DNA of 64,000 bases from Chiua virens (GCA_019787685.1 JAHNUO010000053.1:1-64000); one strand, 5' to 3'; positions 36,259 through 48,535 are shown, counted from the stretch's first letter. Program-made: numbers and translations. The notes: generated from the sequence alone by a model not told the origin.

Positions 36259-37565
36259 TCATTTCTGAAATCGGGAAGTTGGCGGAACTGGTCTCCAAGA
36301 GTCTAAATCAACCACATCTGAACAATCACCGTTTTCGACCCATCTCCTTTCGAATCGCGGGTCTTTGAAAGTGACAATGTATGAATAATCTCTCCATAGC
36401 CAATCGATGAGACATACCTTCGGCCATGTTCCTATTGGAAGGAAGAATGGCTTGATGTCACCTTTCTCGAAAAGTGGAGCGCTCCCTGAGCTGTCTTTGC
36501 TGTTGTAAATCACGTGCTCGAGTTCATGAGCTATGGACCATGATTTGGGTTGTTCATCAAGCGTCTTCGAACGAGGGATGTGCAGGAGCTTGTCCAGCAA
36601 ATGATCACTTCGGCAAGTGCTGGACCGCACTTCTGCAGTTTCCTCGAGATAGACTGGTCAGGCTCGAAGAAAACAAGGAATCCTCCTTTAGTGAAGAGGA
36701 ATGAGAAAAAGGGATGGATAATGCGAAAAACAGGCAAACTGGGTAGAGAATAACGATGTATTTTGATCATAAGCTCGCTTCTATCTGGAATCTGGGAGGA
36801 GTCAGTGGGTTGAATCGTTTTGACATGGTGTATGCCGCGTGCACTTGGTACTGCGCACATCTGGATACAATCAAAAGACACGTCTTCAAAAGGTAGGCCT
36901 TGTTCTGGGTTGCGAGCGGTTTTGGTCATAAGATCAAAAATTAACAAATGCCTAACATATTGATGTCGTGCTGAATGAACGCGACGAATGGGGGTGGGGC
37001 CACAATTCTGGTGGAATATAGGATTCATTTCCTGCAGGCCAGCAAGATAAACGTGACTTACGAAGGCTTGGATATATCAAGTCCAATGACTCTAGCGTTT
37101 GGGAATTCATTTGCCATCTTTATGTTTGGCATGAAAATCGAAAGCTCGAAACGTTGACTGAACGACACGTACGTCTAAGACCCAGTGACTACTTCCACAG
37201 AAAATGTCCAAGACATCCCGAACGTCTTCCAAATTACGGGTCAGTTGAGAACCAGGGATCATTCACTGCTGTCCTACCGGTTTCATGGGGAGGAACTAGA
37301 TAATTCCCTCCTAGTACGGTAACATAGACAATCAGTTCAGTGCCAACGATGAACACTGGAAAGGCGGTGTACCTATAAGGTTCCACAAGACGTCATTCAA
37401 TAACCCCAGGTGTTCATGTTCGGTCAGGTCATTCCTATACAACACTTCATAGTCAGCAGGTGCGAGTATGCTACTCGTAGAACTCGACTCACGGCAAACG
37501 GTAGTTACTATCTGTGCCGTGATATTTGCACATCTCGAATGGCGATAAGCATGCAACTTCGACAC
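36259..37565 (-). pseudogene. SAM-dependent methyltransferase, LaeA/TAM-like, degenerate
   Basis: Blocks in order: NDLTEHEHLGLLNDVLWNLI (N-terminal helix before motif I), DVLDIFCGSSHWVLDV, MANEFPNARVIGLDIS (motif II), GLPFEDVSFDCIQMCAVPSA (motif IV region) and a C-terminal helical part (HIPRSKTLDEQPKSW). These enzymes transfer a methyl group from S-adenosylmethionine. Motif I here has lost its glycine pattern (FCGSSHW where GCGTG is usual). The frame slips near 36600, leaving two overlapping reading frames. Further introns or stops interrupt it between 37160 and 37340. It is read as a pseudogene. Confidence 0.65.
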
Positions 37566-38679
37566 CTCTTCGTCGGCTACATGTGTTGAAATGGAGATGC
37601 TGTTGGCAGTGCGAGTGATGAGAAAGCGCTGTGCTGCCGCATCAAGATAAAGTATGTATTGAACTTGGCGGAAGCGGCAAAGGATGATTCACTGTTGGGG
37701 AAAGTAATATAAGCCCTGTCTTATCACCTACGTGTCGTCGTGTCGTCAAAGTCTACAACAAAGATCGGGTTCAAGGCGTGTCAATGGGCACTCCTCGGAG
37801 GCAAGGCGAGGCTACTGTTGAAACTGCCTCGGCCATCCCCGAAGGGACCCAACTTACTTACATAATGGTGAGACTTGAATTTACTCACCACTTCGATCCA
37901 AGTCACCAGTAAGTAATCCTCATTCGAATGCTTTCCACCGGCAATTTACTCATAGGGAAGATGTGGGTTGATAATCATATTGAAGCTAGTTCCATTGTGC
38001 TCTGATGCTGTGCAGCTCGCATTAGATCCATATAATCACCATCACCATCAAAATCGAGTTTCCATCTCGATCCGGGTTGCCAACTTGGAGACAGATAAGT
38101 ATGGACGACCATCGGGAATATGGCGATGAGCTGGAGGTAACCAAGGATACAGAGCACCCTGATCAAACCTTACTCACATTATAATATTATCATACTTGTA
38201 TGTACTTTCTAATGCACCATTTGTATGTGTTGAAAATGCTTCGGATGGCTCGTCGAATGCAGTCGCATAAGTTGGGATCGAGCAAAAACATATCTGAGGA
38301 GCGCATTCTGACGACGTGGATTGTCTTAATTTGGGAAGCTGGCGGTTATATTCCATATTTGTACATATTAGGTTTCTGCTGTGCTGCCAATACCCTTAAC
38401 CCACCAAGATCTGCGGCTTGGAGCACCCGCCATCCTCAGTTTCATTCGACATCCGAAGCTCAAAGTATTCCTGATTTGGTGAGTAGAAACCTGTTCAATA
38501 GTAGCTCCTTTCTGACTAGAGGAGGCTTTGGTAGTGAAACTGCGGCCTTGACATGTCCACTGATACATTTGGTGTGAATCAGCAGAGTGCTCAAGCAAGC
38601 AAGTACTCTCCTCTCTGCGTGATACAAGCTGATAGCAGAGTGACTAGTTGGTTCCACTACACCGGAGCTCTGCCATGCA
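37566..38679. other. Gene-free stretch
   Basis: Short frames only (for example 37975-38166, minus, with one hydrophobic segment). No recognisable family. Confidence 0.35.
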
Positions 38680-39048
38680 TTGCAGCAGCATGGCTGCCGC
38701 CTTGAGCACCTCGAGTCTGACATGGCGTCGGTCAAATCAGACGTGAAAACCCTCAAATCAGATGTGAAAACCCTCAAATCGGACCTGGGAGAGATGAAAT
38801 CGAGTCTTGCGGATGTTGGAACCAATGTAGTGGCCATTCAAAGAGTTGTGGATGCCACATATGACTATGTGAAGGCGTCTCTCGATATGAAAGCCAGTGG
38901 ACGAGATGTACGGGACCTTGGGAATAGGATTGAGATGCTGGAGGACAGGGTGAATGAAAGAATGCAGGAGGTGGTCAAGCAGCAGCTTGAGGCAACTCAG
39001 ACGTCCCTCCTCGAACGCATCATGGCCATAGTTAGAGTGCGTAGTTAG
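38680..39048 (+). CDS. Small coiled-coil protein, unrecognised
   Basis: Single uninterrupted frame of 122 aa. Residues 8-60 are an obvious heptad coiled coil with an internal repeat (SVKSDVKTLKSDVKTLKSDL) encoded by a 21-bp DNA duplication. A second helical part (NRIEMLEDRVNERMQEVVKQ) follows and ends ERIMAIVRVRS. Short orphan proteins of this build occur often in agaricomycetes. No signal peptide or membrane segment. It is intact, but expression is unproven, and the Met chosen is only the first in frame. Confidence 0.45.
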   Translation: MQQHGCRLEHLESDMASVKSDVKTLKSDVKTLKSDLGEMKSSLADVGTNVVAIQRVVDATYDYVKASLDMKASGRDVRDLGNRIEMLEDRVNERMQEVVKQQLEATQTSLLERIMAIVRVRS

Positions 39049-39415
39049 ATTGCAATGCATAAAAGGGCACTAAGGAGCAGTCAGTGGACTCGGATACGAT
39101 CTGGTAACTGAATGGACATGCCTAATTTGTTCTCAACACGGAAGTGCTTGGTGGAAATCTTGTCGTTTGCTGGGCTTGCGAAGACTGCAGCCTCAGGGTC
39201 CTTGATTAGGACCGTCATCTCAACGCGCGGTGGGCATCACCAAATTTGCCAAGTGACGATAATAGACAAATATAATCATTGTCTACATAGCAACGCTGGA
39301 CGTTCGCCAGCGGGAATATATTTTTTCGCAGCAGGAGTACACGAGGTGAGCCCTTGTGAGGGCCGGGGATGATGACTATGAATTTTTGGGATCCCCTGAT
39401 ACAGGTTGACATTTT

Positions 39416-39482
39416 GGCAGCACCGCCATGCAAAGGGGTCAATTGGTCGCAGCTTGCGACCCCTTCAAATAACCAATCTGCC
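39416..39482 (+). mobile_element. 67-bp palindromic element GGCAG...CTGCC, full copy
   Basis: Starts GGCAGCACCGCCATGCAAAG, has the inner arms AAGGGGTC and GACCCCTT around TTGGTCGCAGCTTGCG, and ends ACCAATCTGCC. Other full copies are at 48660-48733 and 53345-53411. It is too short to code and could fold into a hairpin. Confidence 0.85.
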
Positions 39483-39646
39483 GCTGAGAGAGAGTCGAGT
39501 CACGTGGCCCAGCACACGTGCAGCATGACTTGCCCTGTATACTGCAGTACCAGCGGCAGTGGTTACCACGCACCGCGCAGTTTGATCGACTCGGACTTGG
39601 TTACACTTACACCTGACAGAAGGCCTCAAGGTCTCATATATCTCAA

Positions 39647-40463
39647 ATGCAGAGCCCCATCTTGGATGAGGCTTTTAACTCAGACTCTGTCAGAGAACAC
39701 GCTAAACCCGATGGTATGGATGAAACCCAAGTAACCACATCTGACTCTGAGTCTTTCTTGAAAGACTCGTCCAGAAAATTGGACTTTGATTTGATTTTTC
39801 AAGTTCGTCTCGCGTTTGCAGAGCAACACTGCAAAAGTCACAGTAAGTTTCACTTTCCCTGGATCCTTTTTTTGGGAAGGAAACATACCTCTTAGGCATG
39901 CCCCTGGATGACAGTGACAACCTGAGTAATGATGGGGATTCCTCGTGCCAAAGCACATCCTCGGCCGTTCCTACACGGGCAAACTCAATGTCCCCAAAGC
40001 CTGCAGAGTGCACTCCTACTGGGCACATGCGTAGCTCAACATTCGGTAATCATCATTGGACCACGATCCACGAGAACACGACGCTGGCTGTAGTCTGTGG
40101 TCCTCTTGGGATTCAGTACACACTACTAACATTATGGATGTTTGCAGGAGGTCACCTCACCCATACAATCACACAAACCGCTCTCGTCTGATGAACTGGA
40201 CTCGGACTTTTCAAACGCCACCAAGCCTACCTCGCTGCTGCAAACTTTATCCTCCCCTTCAGATCTCACGCCAGAATATCCTGCATCCATCACTCGGGCA
40301 GTAAATTTCCTCAGCACGGTTGATGAGTTAGTCTGGCGGCGAACCTTAGCCCCATCTAGCGCTCAAAAGTTATCGCCGGTATCTTCGGAGGAAAATATAG
40401 CTGCTCTTGTGACTCATCTTGAGCTGTGGGCATGTACAGCCCAGGGATCCTCAAGGACTTGAA
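39647..40463 (+). CDS. Candidate Ser-rich unknown protein, multi-exon
   Basis: A frame from 39647 (MQSPILDEAFNSDSVREHAK) runs to a donor at about 39843. A piece follows at about 39895-40046 rich in Ser/Asp (LDDSDNLSNDGDSSCQS), and a third from about 40142 (SPIQSHKPLSSDELDSDFSN) runs to a stop at 40463. Donor and acceptor sequences are plausible, but the last junction does not keep phase with the long third frame, so either the model is wrong or the gene is broken. No family recognised. Confidence 0.25.
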
Positions 40464-40671
40464 GCCTGCTCTCGCAAAGTATGCTGGACTGTTCACGCCA
40501 TTCCTTATTCTTACTGTGAAATTATTCTGTCAGAGCAATGAACTTTATCCATTCAACCTATCTTGATACTCCTTTTCCTGAGAAAAAAGTTCAGGTAATG
40601 GTAATCTGAATACGCATTTTTAAAGAGGGTGGTGGCTCCGCTCGGAGGGCTGTTTGAATACCAGTAAGCAT

Positions 40672-41349
40672 CTAGATGATGCTAGCCCTTGCATTCGCCG
40701 TCATCTCGGCACGTTCGCTCATGTCGATGAGCGATGCGGCCGCGGAGAGCACTGTCTCGAACCCACACGCGGTGAGCTCTTTGTCCGCTACATGAATCTC
40801 CAGCTCCACATGCGCATCCTCTATGTAGTCGTCAATGTGCGCTAGGGTCATCTTGAGATATTGGCATAACTTAATTTGGCTATCCGACAACGCTGTGAAT
40901 GAGGCCAGGGTGTGACGAAGTTCTTTGAGCGCAATTGAACAGTCATGAAAGGCGCATTGAAAAGTATCGCAAAGACGTCGCGTACTCCCGAGTTCAGAAA
41001 GCAGTGTAGAAAGGGGATTGGGCAGGAAGATGGATCTGGTAGAACACGAGATGGGGTGGACCCTAATGTCAAAAGCGCAGGCACGTCCTCGGCAAGAACT
41101 TCTGGTCTCCACTTCGCTGGTGACATAGACATATCTGCTGTCGGAGACTCTTCTGTGCGGGAGGGGTGGACTCAAGATCCTAAGTGGAGGTTGGCAATGG
41201 CAACTGGGAACGCACAGAAGACAAGCGATATTCCTCATGAGATAGTAATGAAGCTGGTAATGGGGGGTCGAGATCCTGGGTGGAGGCTGGCGACGGCAAC
41301 TGGCCTGGCTGAGCTTCCTCCAACCTGCCGCGCTCAGCCCTGGAGTCAT
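40672..41349 (-). CDS. Unrecognised open frame, 225 aa
   Basis: The C-terminal 100 residues look helical and protein-like (ALKELRHTLASFTALSDSQI, then LCQYLKMTLAHIDDYIEDAH), ending SERAEMTANARASII. The N-terminal half is Ser/Pro/Cys-rich and may be spurious. A later Met is possible. It lies just downstream of the repeat that truncates SCY1, but shows no SCY1 similarity that I can recognise. Confidence 0.3.
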   Translation of the reverse strand: MTPGLSAAGWRKLSQASCRRQPPPRISTPHYQLHYYLMRNIACLLCVPSCHCQPPLRILSPPLPHRRVSDSRYVYVTSEVETRSSCRGRACAFDIRVHPISCSTRSIFLPNPLSTLLSELGSTRRLCDTFQCAFHDCSIALKELRHTLASFTALSDSQIKLCQYLKMTLAHIDDYIEDAHVELEIHVADKELTACGFETVLSAAASLIDMSERAEMTANARASII

Positions 41350-41414
41350 CGTACAGAGTTGTCGAGATGGGAGAAATACATGTTAGGGAATCCTTGTTTC
41401 ATAAGTGTCAGTTT

Positions 41415-41762
41415 CTACCGCCAAGGAGTGTGTGAAAGTTTGAGCTCAATGTTTCTCTCACTGGTGAGAGAAACATCGAACCCAGGCTGGGACGTGGGAA
41501 ACTTAAACCGACTCTTTCCATACAGTCTAGGCTACCTACAATGTAATAAATATACTTTATCCTAGCCATAACCTTGCCCTTGTGAGACATGATTGGTTGG
41601 ATGAGCATCTCTTCTTCAGGGTGACACATCACATCCATGTTTCAATATCTATAATCCAGAAAACAAAAAAGCTGTGCACGTTTGTCCGTTCGTGAGATTC
41701 TGTTGGAGAATGCTACTCACGTTGTCATATCGACCCAATGTGATCATCATATCCACCCAATG
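41415..41762 (-). mobile_element. Dispersed repeat, about 348 bp, copy 1
   Basis: Near-identical to 63652-64000, from GCCAAGGAGTGTGTGAAAG to CATATCCACCCAATG. It contains a strong hairpin (TGTTTCTCTCAC-TGGT-GAGAGAAACA). One open frame of about 75 aa on the minus strand is kept in both copies, which may reflect recent copying only. Its right edge cuts SCY1. Confidence 0.85.
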
Positions 41763-43421
41763 AAAAGCATGGGCCCTAATCGTCTGACGAGAATACGCGC
41801 GTTTGTTCTTATGCATGCTTCTGGGTCACTCTGAAGGTGTTCAATATGCCACAGAAGGTCGTTGTTGAGAATGCGATCGCTAAGCTGCACTCACCATGTT
41901 TGAGAAGCATCGTAGAGAAAGAAGAAGAGACATACCTTTGGGGAAAGAAGAATGATCGCGCGAATTGCTGCTTCGCGGATGACAGGAACCGTGTCCGTAA
42001 AGCCAGATTGCTCGTCCGTCCCGATCAGGATAATACAGCCAGAAATAAAAGGAGGATAACACATACGAGATTGGGCCAGATCTTCTCTGCGACACCTTTT
42101 TTGCCGAGTCTGTCCACACGTTTGGCGAGGTTATCAAGGAGTACCTCGATTGGGGCTTGCAAAGAGTCTGGTGAGAGGAGCAAGAATTATGTTCATGTGC
42201 TCTTCGGGCGATACATTCTTGCCGAACTGTAGAATCAAAGGAACGATGGTAACTGCAGATGCGCCTCTGTACCTGAGTGCAGTCACGAGGGAAGGGAGAA
42301 TGCGGAAGGATGCAAATTCAGGAGGGAATGAGGAACCAGATTCTTTCAACACACTTCATCCGTATCGCATTTAGTTCATAAGCTCACCACGAGAAATCAA
42401 TTGTACTAATTGATTATCAGAAACATCCTGAACCGTCGCCAGCCGTCTCCGCCATTCCGCCGTCCAAGAATGTTTTCAGCGTCATACGGCCCTTCGGATT
42501 CGAGTTGAGAAGTCTCTTGAATGATGGAAATATGGAAGGTGGGATAGAATTGCGAGACGAAGGCTGAGGTGGTGGATGTGGTGGCTCCGCGGTCTCCAGT
42601 GGGGGATGTGTAGGGTTGAAGACAGAGTGTAGAAGGAGGCCAAGTGGATAGCCGTCCACGGCAGACACTGGACTACTCGACGCACCATTAATGTGGGGTT
42701 CAGCGAGCACACTGAACTGACTCACTCCTTGAACGCGGACCAGCCGCTCTTCTTGACCTCCGGCGGCGTGAAGCTCATCAATCCCGGAAGCAATCCACCC
42801 ATCGTCTAGAGTGAACTACGTTAATGAAGGTGAGCATGCCTTGACTAACACGAACTTACATAGAGCACCGGGTTGTTGTCTTTGGGGTTGCTCAAGACTT
42901 CAAAACCACCCAACCTCCACTCTCCGGACGGTGATATGAAGAATGCGTTTGGCCTGACGCTGCCGTGGGTCATTGATGAACGTGAGGGTGACCTATGTAG
43001 AACCATGTATATCGTAACAGTAGTATAGCATTGTAGAAGACGTACCGATATTCGATGCAACCCCCAGTCGTGTTATTCCTGCTGGCTCTTGGATGCCCAT
43101 GCCTGCAACATGGCTGATAGCGGTCGGACGCGTTCCGTCACGATGAAAATTGCAGTTTCTGATTTGACGACATCCATGAATTTGAGCACATCAGGATGCC
43201 AAAAACTGAAACATGGCTACCATCGTCCTATGTGCTGGTGAGGTTAGCCTGTATCAGAGTTGGAATGTGTGTGACTGTACATGTTTCGTGGCATCGTCCA
43301 AGACCCAAAGTGTTTCGCAGGAGGGGACCTTTGGACCGAGGGTGAATGGTAAGTTGATACCAGATTTTTGGACGACTCGGGTTAATACAGCTGCTGAACC
43401 GAAATTGCGTAGGTAGTCCAT
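41751..43421 (-). pseudogene. SCY1: SCY1-like pseudokinase (SCYL), truncated
   Basis: SCY1 proteins are catalytically inactive kinases with HEAT repeats that act in Golgi/tRNA trafficking. ATG at 43421 gives MDYLRNFGSAAVLTRVVQKS, a good N-terminus, then FTLGPKVPSCETLWVLDDAT. After an intron comes HPDVLKFMDVVKSETAIFIV with TERVRPLSAML, then SPSGEWRLGGFEVLSNPKDN, LLNSNPKGRMTLKTFLDGGM, RYRGASAVTIVPLILQFGKN and HEAT text ending DRILNNDLLWHIEHL. About 25 residues of the N-lobe between the first two exons are missing. The sequence stops abruptly at RRLGP, exactly where the dispersed repeat (41415-41762) begins; the remaining HEAT repeats and C-terminus are not found. Confidence 0.8.
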
Positions 43422-43583
43422 ACCAAGTGCCACAAACTAAACGTCGAAGCTCTTGCTGTGGGCAGTGGCACTGCTACACGCCCAAATTAGGTTTACCCTA
43501 AGTGAACAATTGACGGAATTTGTTAACAAAATAATACGTAGATAATATGTAAAGATAGGTATAATATGCCTGGATCAATGTAA

Positions 43584-45399
43584 TCACTGTCTGCGGTGTG
43601 GTAAAATGACATATGTGTGACAAAAACGACCGGGGCTGTTCAAAAAAGGGAGAGGATCAACACCGGAACATCAACGGTGATTGAAGCAGAGCGGGCATAC
43701 CATGCATGTCGGCCATGCCCAAATGCCAAGTATTCCAGAGATGTGGTGACAAATTGATGCTTTACGCCTTCCCCATCCTCTTCGCGCATGTTTGCGAACC
43801 AGAATGGATCAAACTTGTATGGGTTACCGTACAATGTGTCATCATAATGCAATGCAACGAGACCTGCATGGACCCTTGTGCCTTTTGGGATTACCCTCCC
43901 GTCAGACAGCACAAAGTCCTCGATGGCCTTGCGTGCCAAGCCCACCGAAGGATAGAATTAAATGTGAATCGGAAGGACCTTGAATGAAATAAGAAGAATG
44001 TCTCACAAACGTTGATAGACTCCACACGCATTGTCTCCTTAAAGAAACTGTCTATTTTGCGCATCTTTCCCAAGGACATTCTCGACCATTCCTCTTTTCT
44101 CGAGGATAGTCTCAATTTCTTCACGGAGAGGCCGTGCGTACTGAGGATCCGCCACTAGATTGTACAACGCGAGTGTAAAAACCTGGGATGCAGTATGACC
44201 AAGAGACTAAACAGGTTCGCAAAGTCTGACATACGTTGGATGTCGTCTGTATAATGCGGTGAGTAAGACGATCGTTGCAAACACAAACAACAGGATACGC
44301 ACATGGATGGCAGCAAAATTGGTCACCAATGAACGAAGAGCTAGAGAGAGTTCTCAGCGGACTCGAAGAGATACGAGCACTGAGGAAAGAGTTGGTTGGG
44401 ACGCGTCTCCCTTAACTACAAGATTACATAAGTGCAAACTGCAAGAAGCAATGAGCTTTGCATAACGGATGAGCAGCGGAGTGAATATCAAAATGGAAAT
44501 ATAGCTAACAACCAATACGTAGTCCGTTAATATCTCCACACTGATGTCTGACCCAGCTTCATCCATCAACCAAGATAAATGATCATTCTACAATGAGGCA
44601 CACGAATGGGTTTTTCGGTCCAATCACTTCCATACTCATTCAAGTACTTGCGCCGTTCCTTGACAATCGGACGAAGATGCGCCGCGCCTTCGGGACATTC
44701 ATTATGAAACGGGCAGCTAGGCTGTCAAAAGATTGAGAGAGCCCCGTGGACACAAAACCATCAAGGACGCACGGTTTCAAGAACTCGGGGAGGAAGCCAA
44801 TTGCGAGTGAGCCCGTAATGACATCAACGGTATGTTGGACGTTAAGATCGATGAAATCAGGGTTATGGCCTACAACGAGAGGTCAAAAACGCAAGAAGAC
44901 CGTGGAATTCTCACAAACTTGCAGACCAACGAATATCCTATTAGTGGCCCTGGACATCATCTGCTGGCCAGTGTCCAATGCCGGTACCGCTTTCCATTCT
45001 GTGTTATAGGGTATGAACGAATTGTCCCTTTTGAGAAAAAGAAATGTGTCACCGTTATCTTTCAGATCCAGAATCTCATTGATTGCGATGAAAATTTCTT
45101 CACGTAAAGTAGAATAGAAGGTCCCAACATTCAGAGTGAGGTGTGCGCGCACCACATTGACGTGGAACAGATTGCGTTGAGTCTCAATGCCCAATGTGAA
45201 GTTGGATTCAAAATCCTGTCCAAGAGCGCCTCAGGAACAAGTGACACGAACAGAAAGTAATGTGTCTCACTTCCACGGCGGCCTCCACGAAAGAAAGTTC
45301 CTCGTCACGTGCACTTCGCACTTCTTCTACATATGCGCGGTTGGTCACAACGACGATCCAGTGGTAGAGCGTCGCTATCTTGAATGGAGCACCCTTGTA
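43584..45399 (-). pseudogene. Cytochrome P450, truncated at both ends
   Basis: Fungal CYP monooxygenase with many short introns. The readable order is YKGAPFKIATLYHWIVVVTN (about residue 70 of a full protein), GIETQRNLFHVNVVRAHL, VPALDTGQQMMSRATNRIFV, GFLPEFLKPCVL, GAAHLRPIVKERRKYLNEYG, NDHLSWLMDEAGSD, the I-helix region SLALRSLVTNFAAIH, KMRKIDSFFKETMRVESINV (ExxR), then DTLYGNPYKFDPFWFANMRE and the haem loop FGHGRHAC-PGRF. The haem cysteine codon is split by an intron (donor after GCA TG, acceptor at about 43638). Homology ends right after PGRF; the last 50-60 residues and the N-terminal membrane anchor are missing. One extra A in an AAAA run near 44100 shifts the frame before KMRKIDS. Confidence 0.75.
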
Positions 45400-45516
45400 C
45401 TGCAAATTTCAAAAGTTTGCAAATACACCAACTTGTGTAAAAAGGCATACGAGGTTCGTCGTCGTTCATAATCTCTTCTAGATTCGACCGCTCAGTCAGC
45501 TATCTCACCTTATCAG

Positions 45517-48500
45517 GAAGTGAAACTGCTGCTGAAGATGCCGTCAACGACCAGACTGCACATGAGAAGCAAGCCGTCGGGCTCGAAGAACGGCGCAAGC
45601 ATGCTAATACTAAGGCAAAGAAGCCGAAGAAGACGCTGCAGGAGGTTCACATCTCTTTTGTTGTTGCATATCATCCTCTGATGTAGTCCGACTCCGTCCA
45701 CAGGATGAACAGGCGAAGGCCATGGCTGAACGCACGATCGAAGAGAGCACAGCCAAAATTGCGCGCAAACGTGCAGAGATCAAGGAACATGAGGCGCAGC
45801 TCAAGAAGGAAGAGGACGTCCTTGAAAATATTCGGGATAGCTTGGAAGGTATGTTATTATGTGCGTATCCCCTCTGGCCTGATGAACACTGCACTTGCAA
45901 CAGACAAGACGCAAGTATTCCACGACCAGATTGAGATCAAGCAGAAAGACCTTCAGCCGTGGACTACGAAGATCAATAAGAGACGAGCGAGAAGGATGCA
46001 TTGGCGAAGAAAGCTCCCGGTGTCAAGGACACGGTCAAGAATTCTCAAGAAGATCTTGAGCAACAACAGGCATCACAACAGGCCAAGGTTAGTCTCTCTT
46101 ACGATCGAGAAATTAACTCGAGAATGATTTTGCGTTGTAGCTCGAAAAGTTAAACAGCCTGAAAGCCACAAACGCAACTTTGCAGAAGGAACTGCAGGCT
46201 TACCAGAAGAACTTCCATGTACGGGCTCGTAACCTACACGACACGCCATCACTCACTCATGACTGTTCGTGTTTGCAGGCTACTCAGGCACAAATGCAAG
46301 AATTGCGGGGCAAATTGTCCTCTCTTTGACAGAGAACCGAGGAAGCCAAGGCATCTCAAGCGGCCAGTACATTGCAAAACAAGGTTCTTGATTCCCTCAC
46401 CCGTCTCAAGCAGACCGGGTGCATCGACGGTTTCCACGTACGTACTTTCTGTTCCTTACCTTTCAGATATGCAGAATCAGGCTTCCTGTAGGGTCGCCTA
46501 GGCACTCTCGGTACGATTCCTGACAAGTACGACGTCGCGATCTCTACTGCTTGTGGTGCACTCCACAATATGGTCGTCGACACCGTGGCTCAGGGACAAG
46601 CCTGCATCGACTTTCTCCGGTCGCAAAACGTCGGTCGCGCTTCCTTCATGGTCCTCGAGAAGCTTCCCTCCGACCGCATTCACGAACGTATCCAGACGCC
46701 CGAAAATGTCCCGCGGCTATATGACCTCATCAAGCCTAAAGATCCCAAGTTCTTACCCGCGTTTAACAAGGCTGTTGGGAACACGCTCGTCGCAGACGAT
46801 CTAGAGCAGGCTAACCGGATTGTGTTCGGTGGTTCGAGGCGGTGGCATGTCGTTACACTCGCAGGCCAGCTGATCGATGCGTCGGGTACCCATGTCGCAC
46901 GGTGGGAACCATGTTGCGCGCGGGGTGATGAGTTCCAGGTTGGCAGTGGATGTGGCCAGGCCAGAGGTGCTGAGACAGTTTGAACAAGAAAGTGACACTG
47001 CAGCAAGGGAGCTTGAAGAAGCGATCAGAGCGCTTAGAGCATTGGAGGGCGAGGGCAAGTGGTTGGCACTCTCAGGACCACGGCTAGACATGGACGTGAA
47101 GAAGCTGACGATGGCAGTGAATAACGGACGGAAGCGACTCGAGGAGGCAGAGAGGCGGGTGCATGACCTCAGGTGCGTATATCTCTCATCGCTTGACATG
47201 CTTTTTCTTGTTTCTGTTGGCATTGGACCAGAGCGCTCATTGGTTTACCATATTGGGGCGCAGAGCAAGCCAGATGCTCGGGACATGGCATGAATCGAGG
47301 CCCTCGAAGGGGAGATTGCGTCCGCGACAGCCGAGCTAGAGGAACTCCAGGCAAAATCGAGCAAAATCGAGGACGCGATCAAGGAGCTCGAGAAGAAGAT
47401 CCTCGATATTGGTGGATCGCGACTGCTCAAACAACGTTCCACAGTCGACGGTATCAAGCTACACATCAACCTCGCCAACGACGAGATCACGAAGGCAGAG
47501 GTGGGCGAGTACTTGGAGAAGCTCAAGGTCAAGGTGGAAGGTGCGCAGATGGCAGCGGAGCATTCAAGGGACGACTTAGACGCACTCAAGACGCAGCTGG
47601 AGGAGAAGCGGGAAGAGATACAAGAGTTCAGAAAAGAGGTATGTATGATTTAAATATCGCGCACGAACGTTCTGATGTCTCGGTTAGATGGAGTTGACGC
47701 AGAAGCTAAACGATGTGAAAAAGGAGGCCAATGAGAACGAGGATGCGCTGCAGCACTGGCAACTGGAGCACGATAAGCTGAGGCTAGAGGAGATCGAGTG
47801 TGTTTCCCTGGAGTTTTGTGAGCACTTGACTGATACAGGAATGTAGCGACGACGACGAGGAGGCAGAGGCAGCACCAGTAGATGGTGAGCCCTCTGAACC
47901 GCAGGTCAAACGGGAATCAGGAGACCCGCCACCTAAGAAACCATCAAAACGTGAATCCGCAAACGAGTTGCACATCTACAGCATCGACGAACTCCGAGTA
48001 TCTGGACGGTGAGCAGCTCGTCCTCGCTGCCGCAATTCCGTCCTGACCTCCACGCGATAGAAAAACTGAGCAGCGCCAAGCCTGACTTGACCGTACTCGA
48101 GGATTAGAAGAAGCGCGAGGAAGAGTTCCTCCGTCGTGCTAAAGACCTCGATCAGATCACTGATGCGTGCGACGCACAGAAACAAAAGTATGATAATCTC
48201 AGGAAACAGCATTTGGACGAGTTCATGGCTGGCTTTAATATGATCTCTTTGAAACTCAAGGAGATGTATCAGGTTCGTGTTTCGATTCGTTCCTGAAGCA
48301 CGCGGGTGCGACTCTACTTTCGGATAGATGTTCACCCTTGGAGGGAATGCGGAACTGGAGCTGGTAGACAGCATGGATCCGTTTTCGGAAGGGATCATCT
48401 TCAGCGTGATGCCACTCAAGAAGAGCTGGAAAAATAACTCTAATCTCTCCGGTGGTGAAAAGGTAGGTTACATCCAGTCTCGTTGCTGTCAAAAACTCAT

Positions 48501-48535
48501 GTATCCGTAGACACTTAGTTCTCTGAAGCACCATG
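45517..48535 (+). pseudogene. SMC4: Condensin SMC4, coiled coil, hinge and start of C-terminal head only
   Basis: SMC4 is the ATPase backbone of condensin. The copy starts inside the first coiled coil (SETAAEDAVNDQTAHEKQAV, then RTIEESTAKIARKRAEIKEH). It passes the hinge (LGTLGTIPDKYDVAISTACG, then RSQNVGRASFMVLEKLPSDR), the return coil (GGSRLLKQRSTVDGIKLHIN) and reaches the signature motif of the C-terminal head (NNSNLSGGEK), ending about 10 residues later. The N-terminal head with Walker A and the C-terminal Walker B/D-loop are missing. Internal defects are in-frame TGA at 46327-46329, TAG at 48105-48107, a one-base slip in an ACCC run at about 46893, and frame changes near 45980 and 48000. 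It cannot encode a working SMC protein. Confidence 0.85.

Noticed and set aside
41408..41638. Conserved small gene inside the dispersed repeat
   Set aside because: The open frame is shared by both copies, but they are nearly identical, so conservation says nothing about coding; no start context or family.
43640..43720. Loss of the P450 haem cysteine (HAWYARSAS in the unspliced frame)
   Set aside because: A GT-AG intron starting inside the Cys codon restores HAC-PGRF, so the residue is present.
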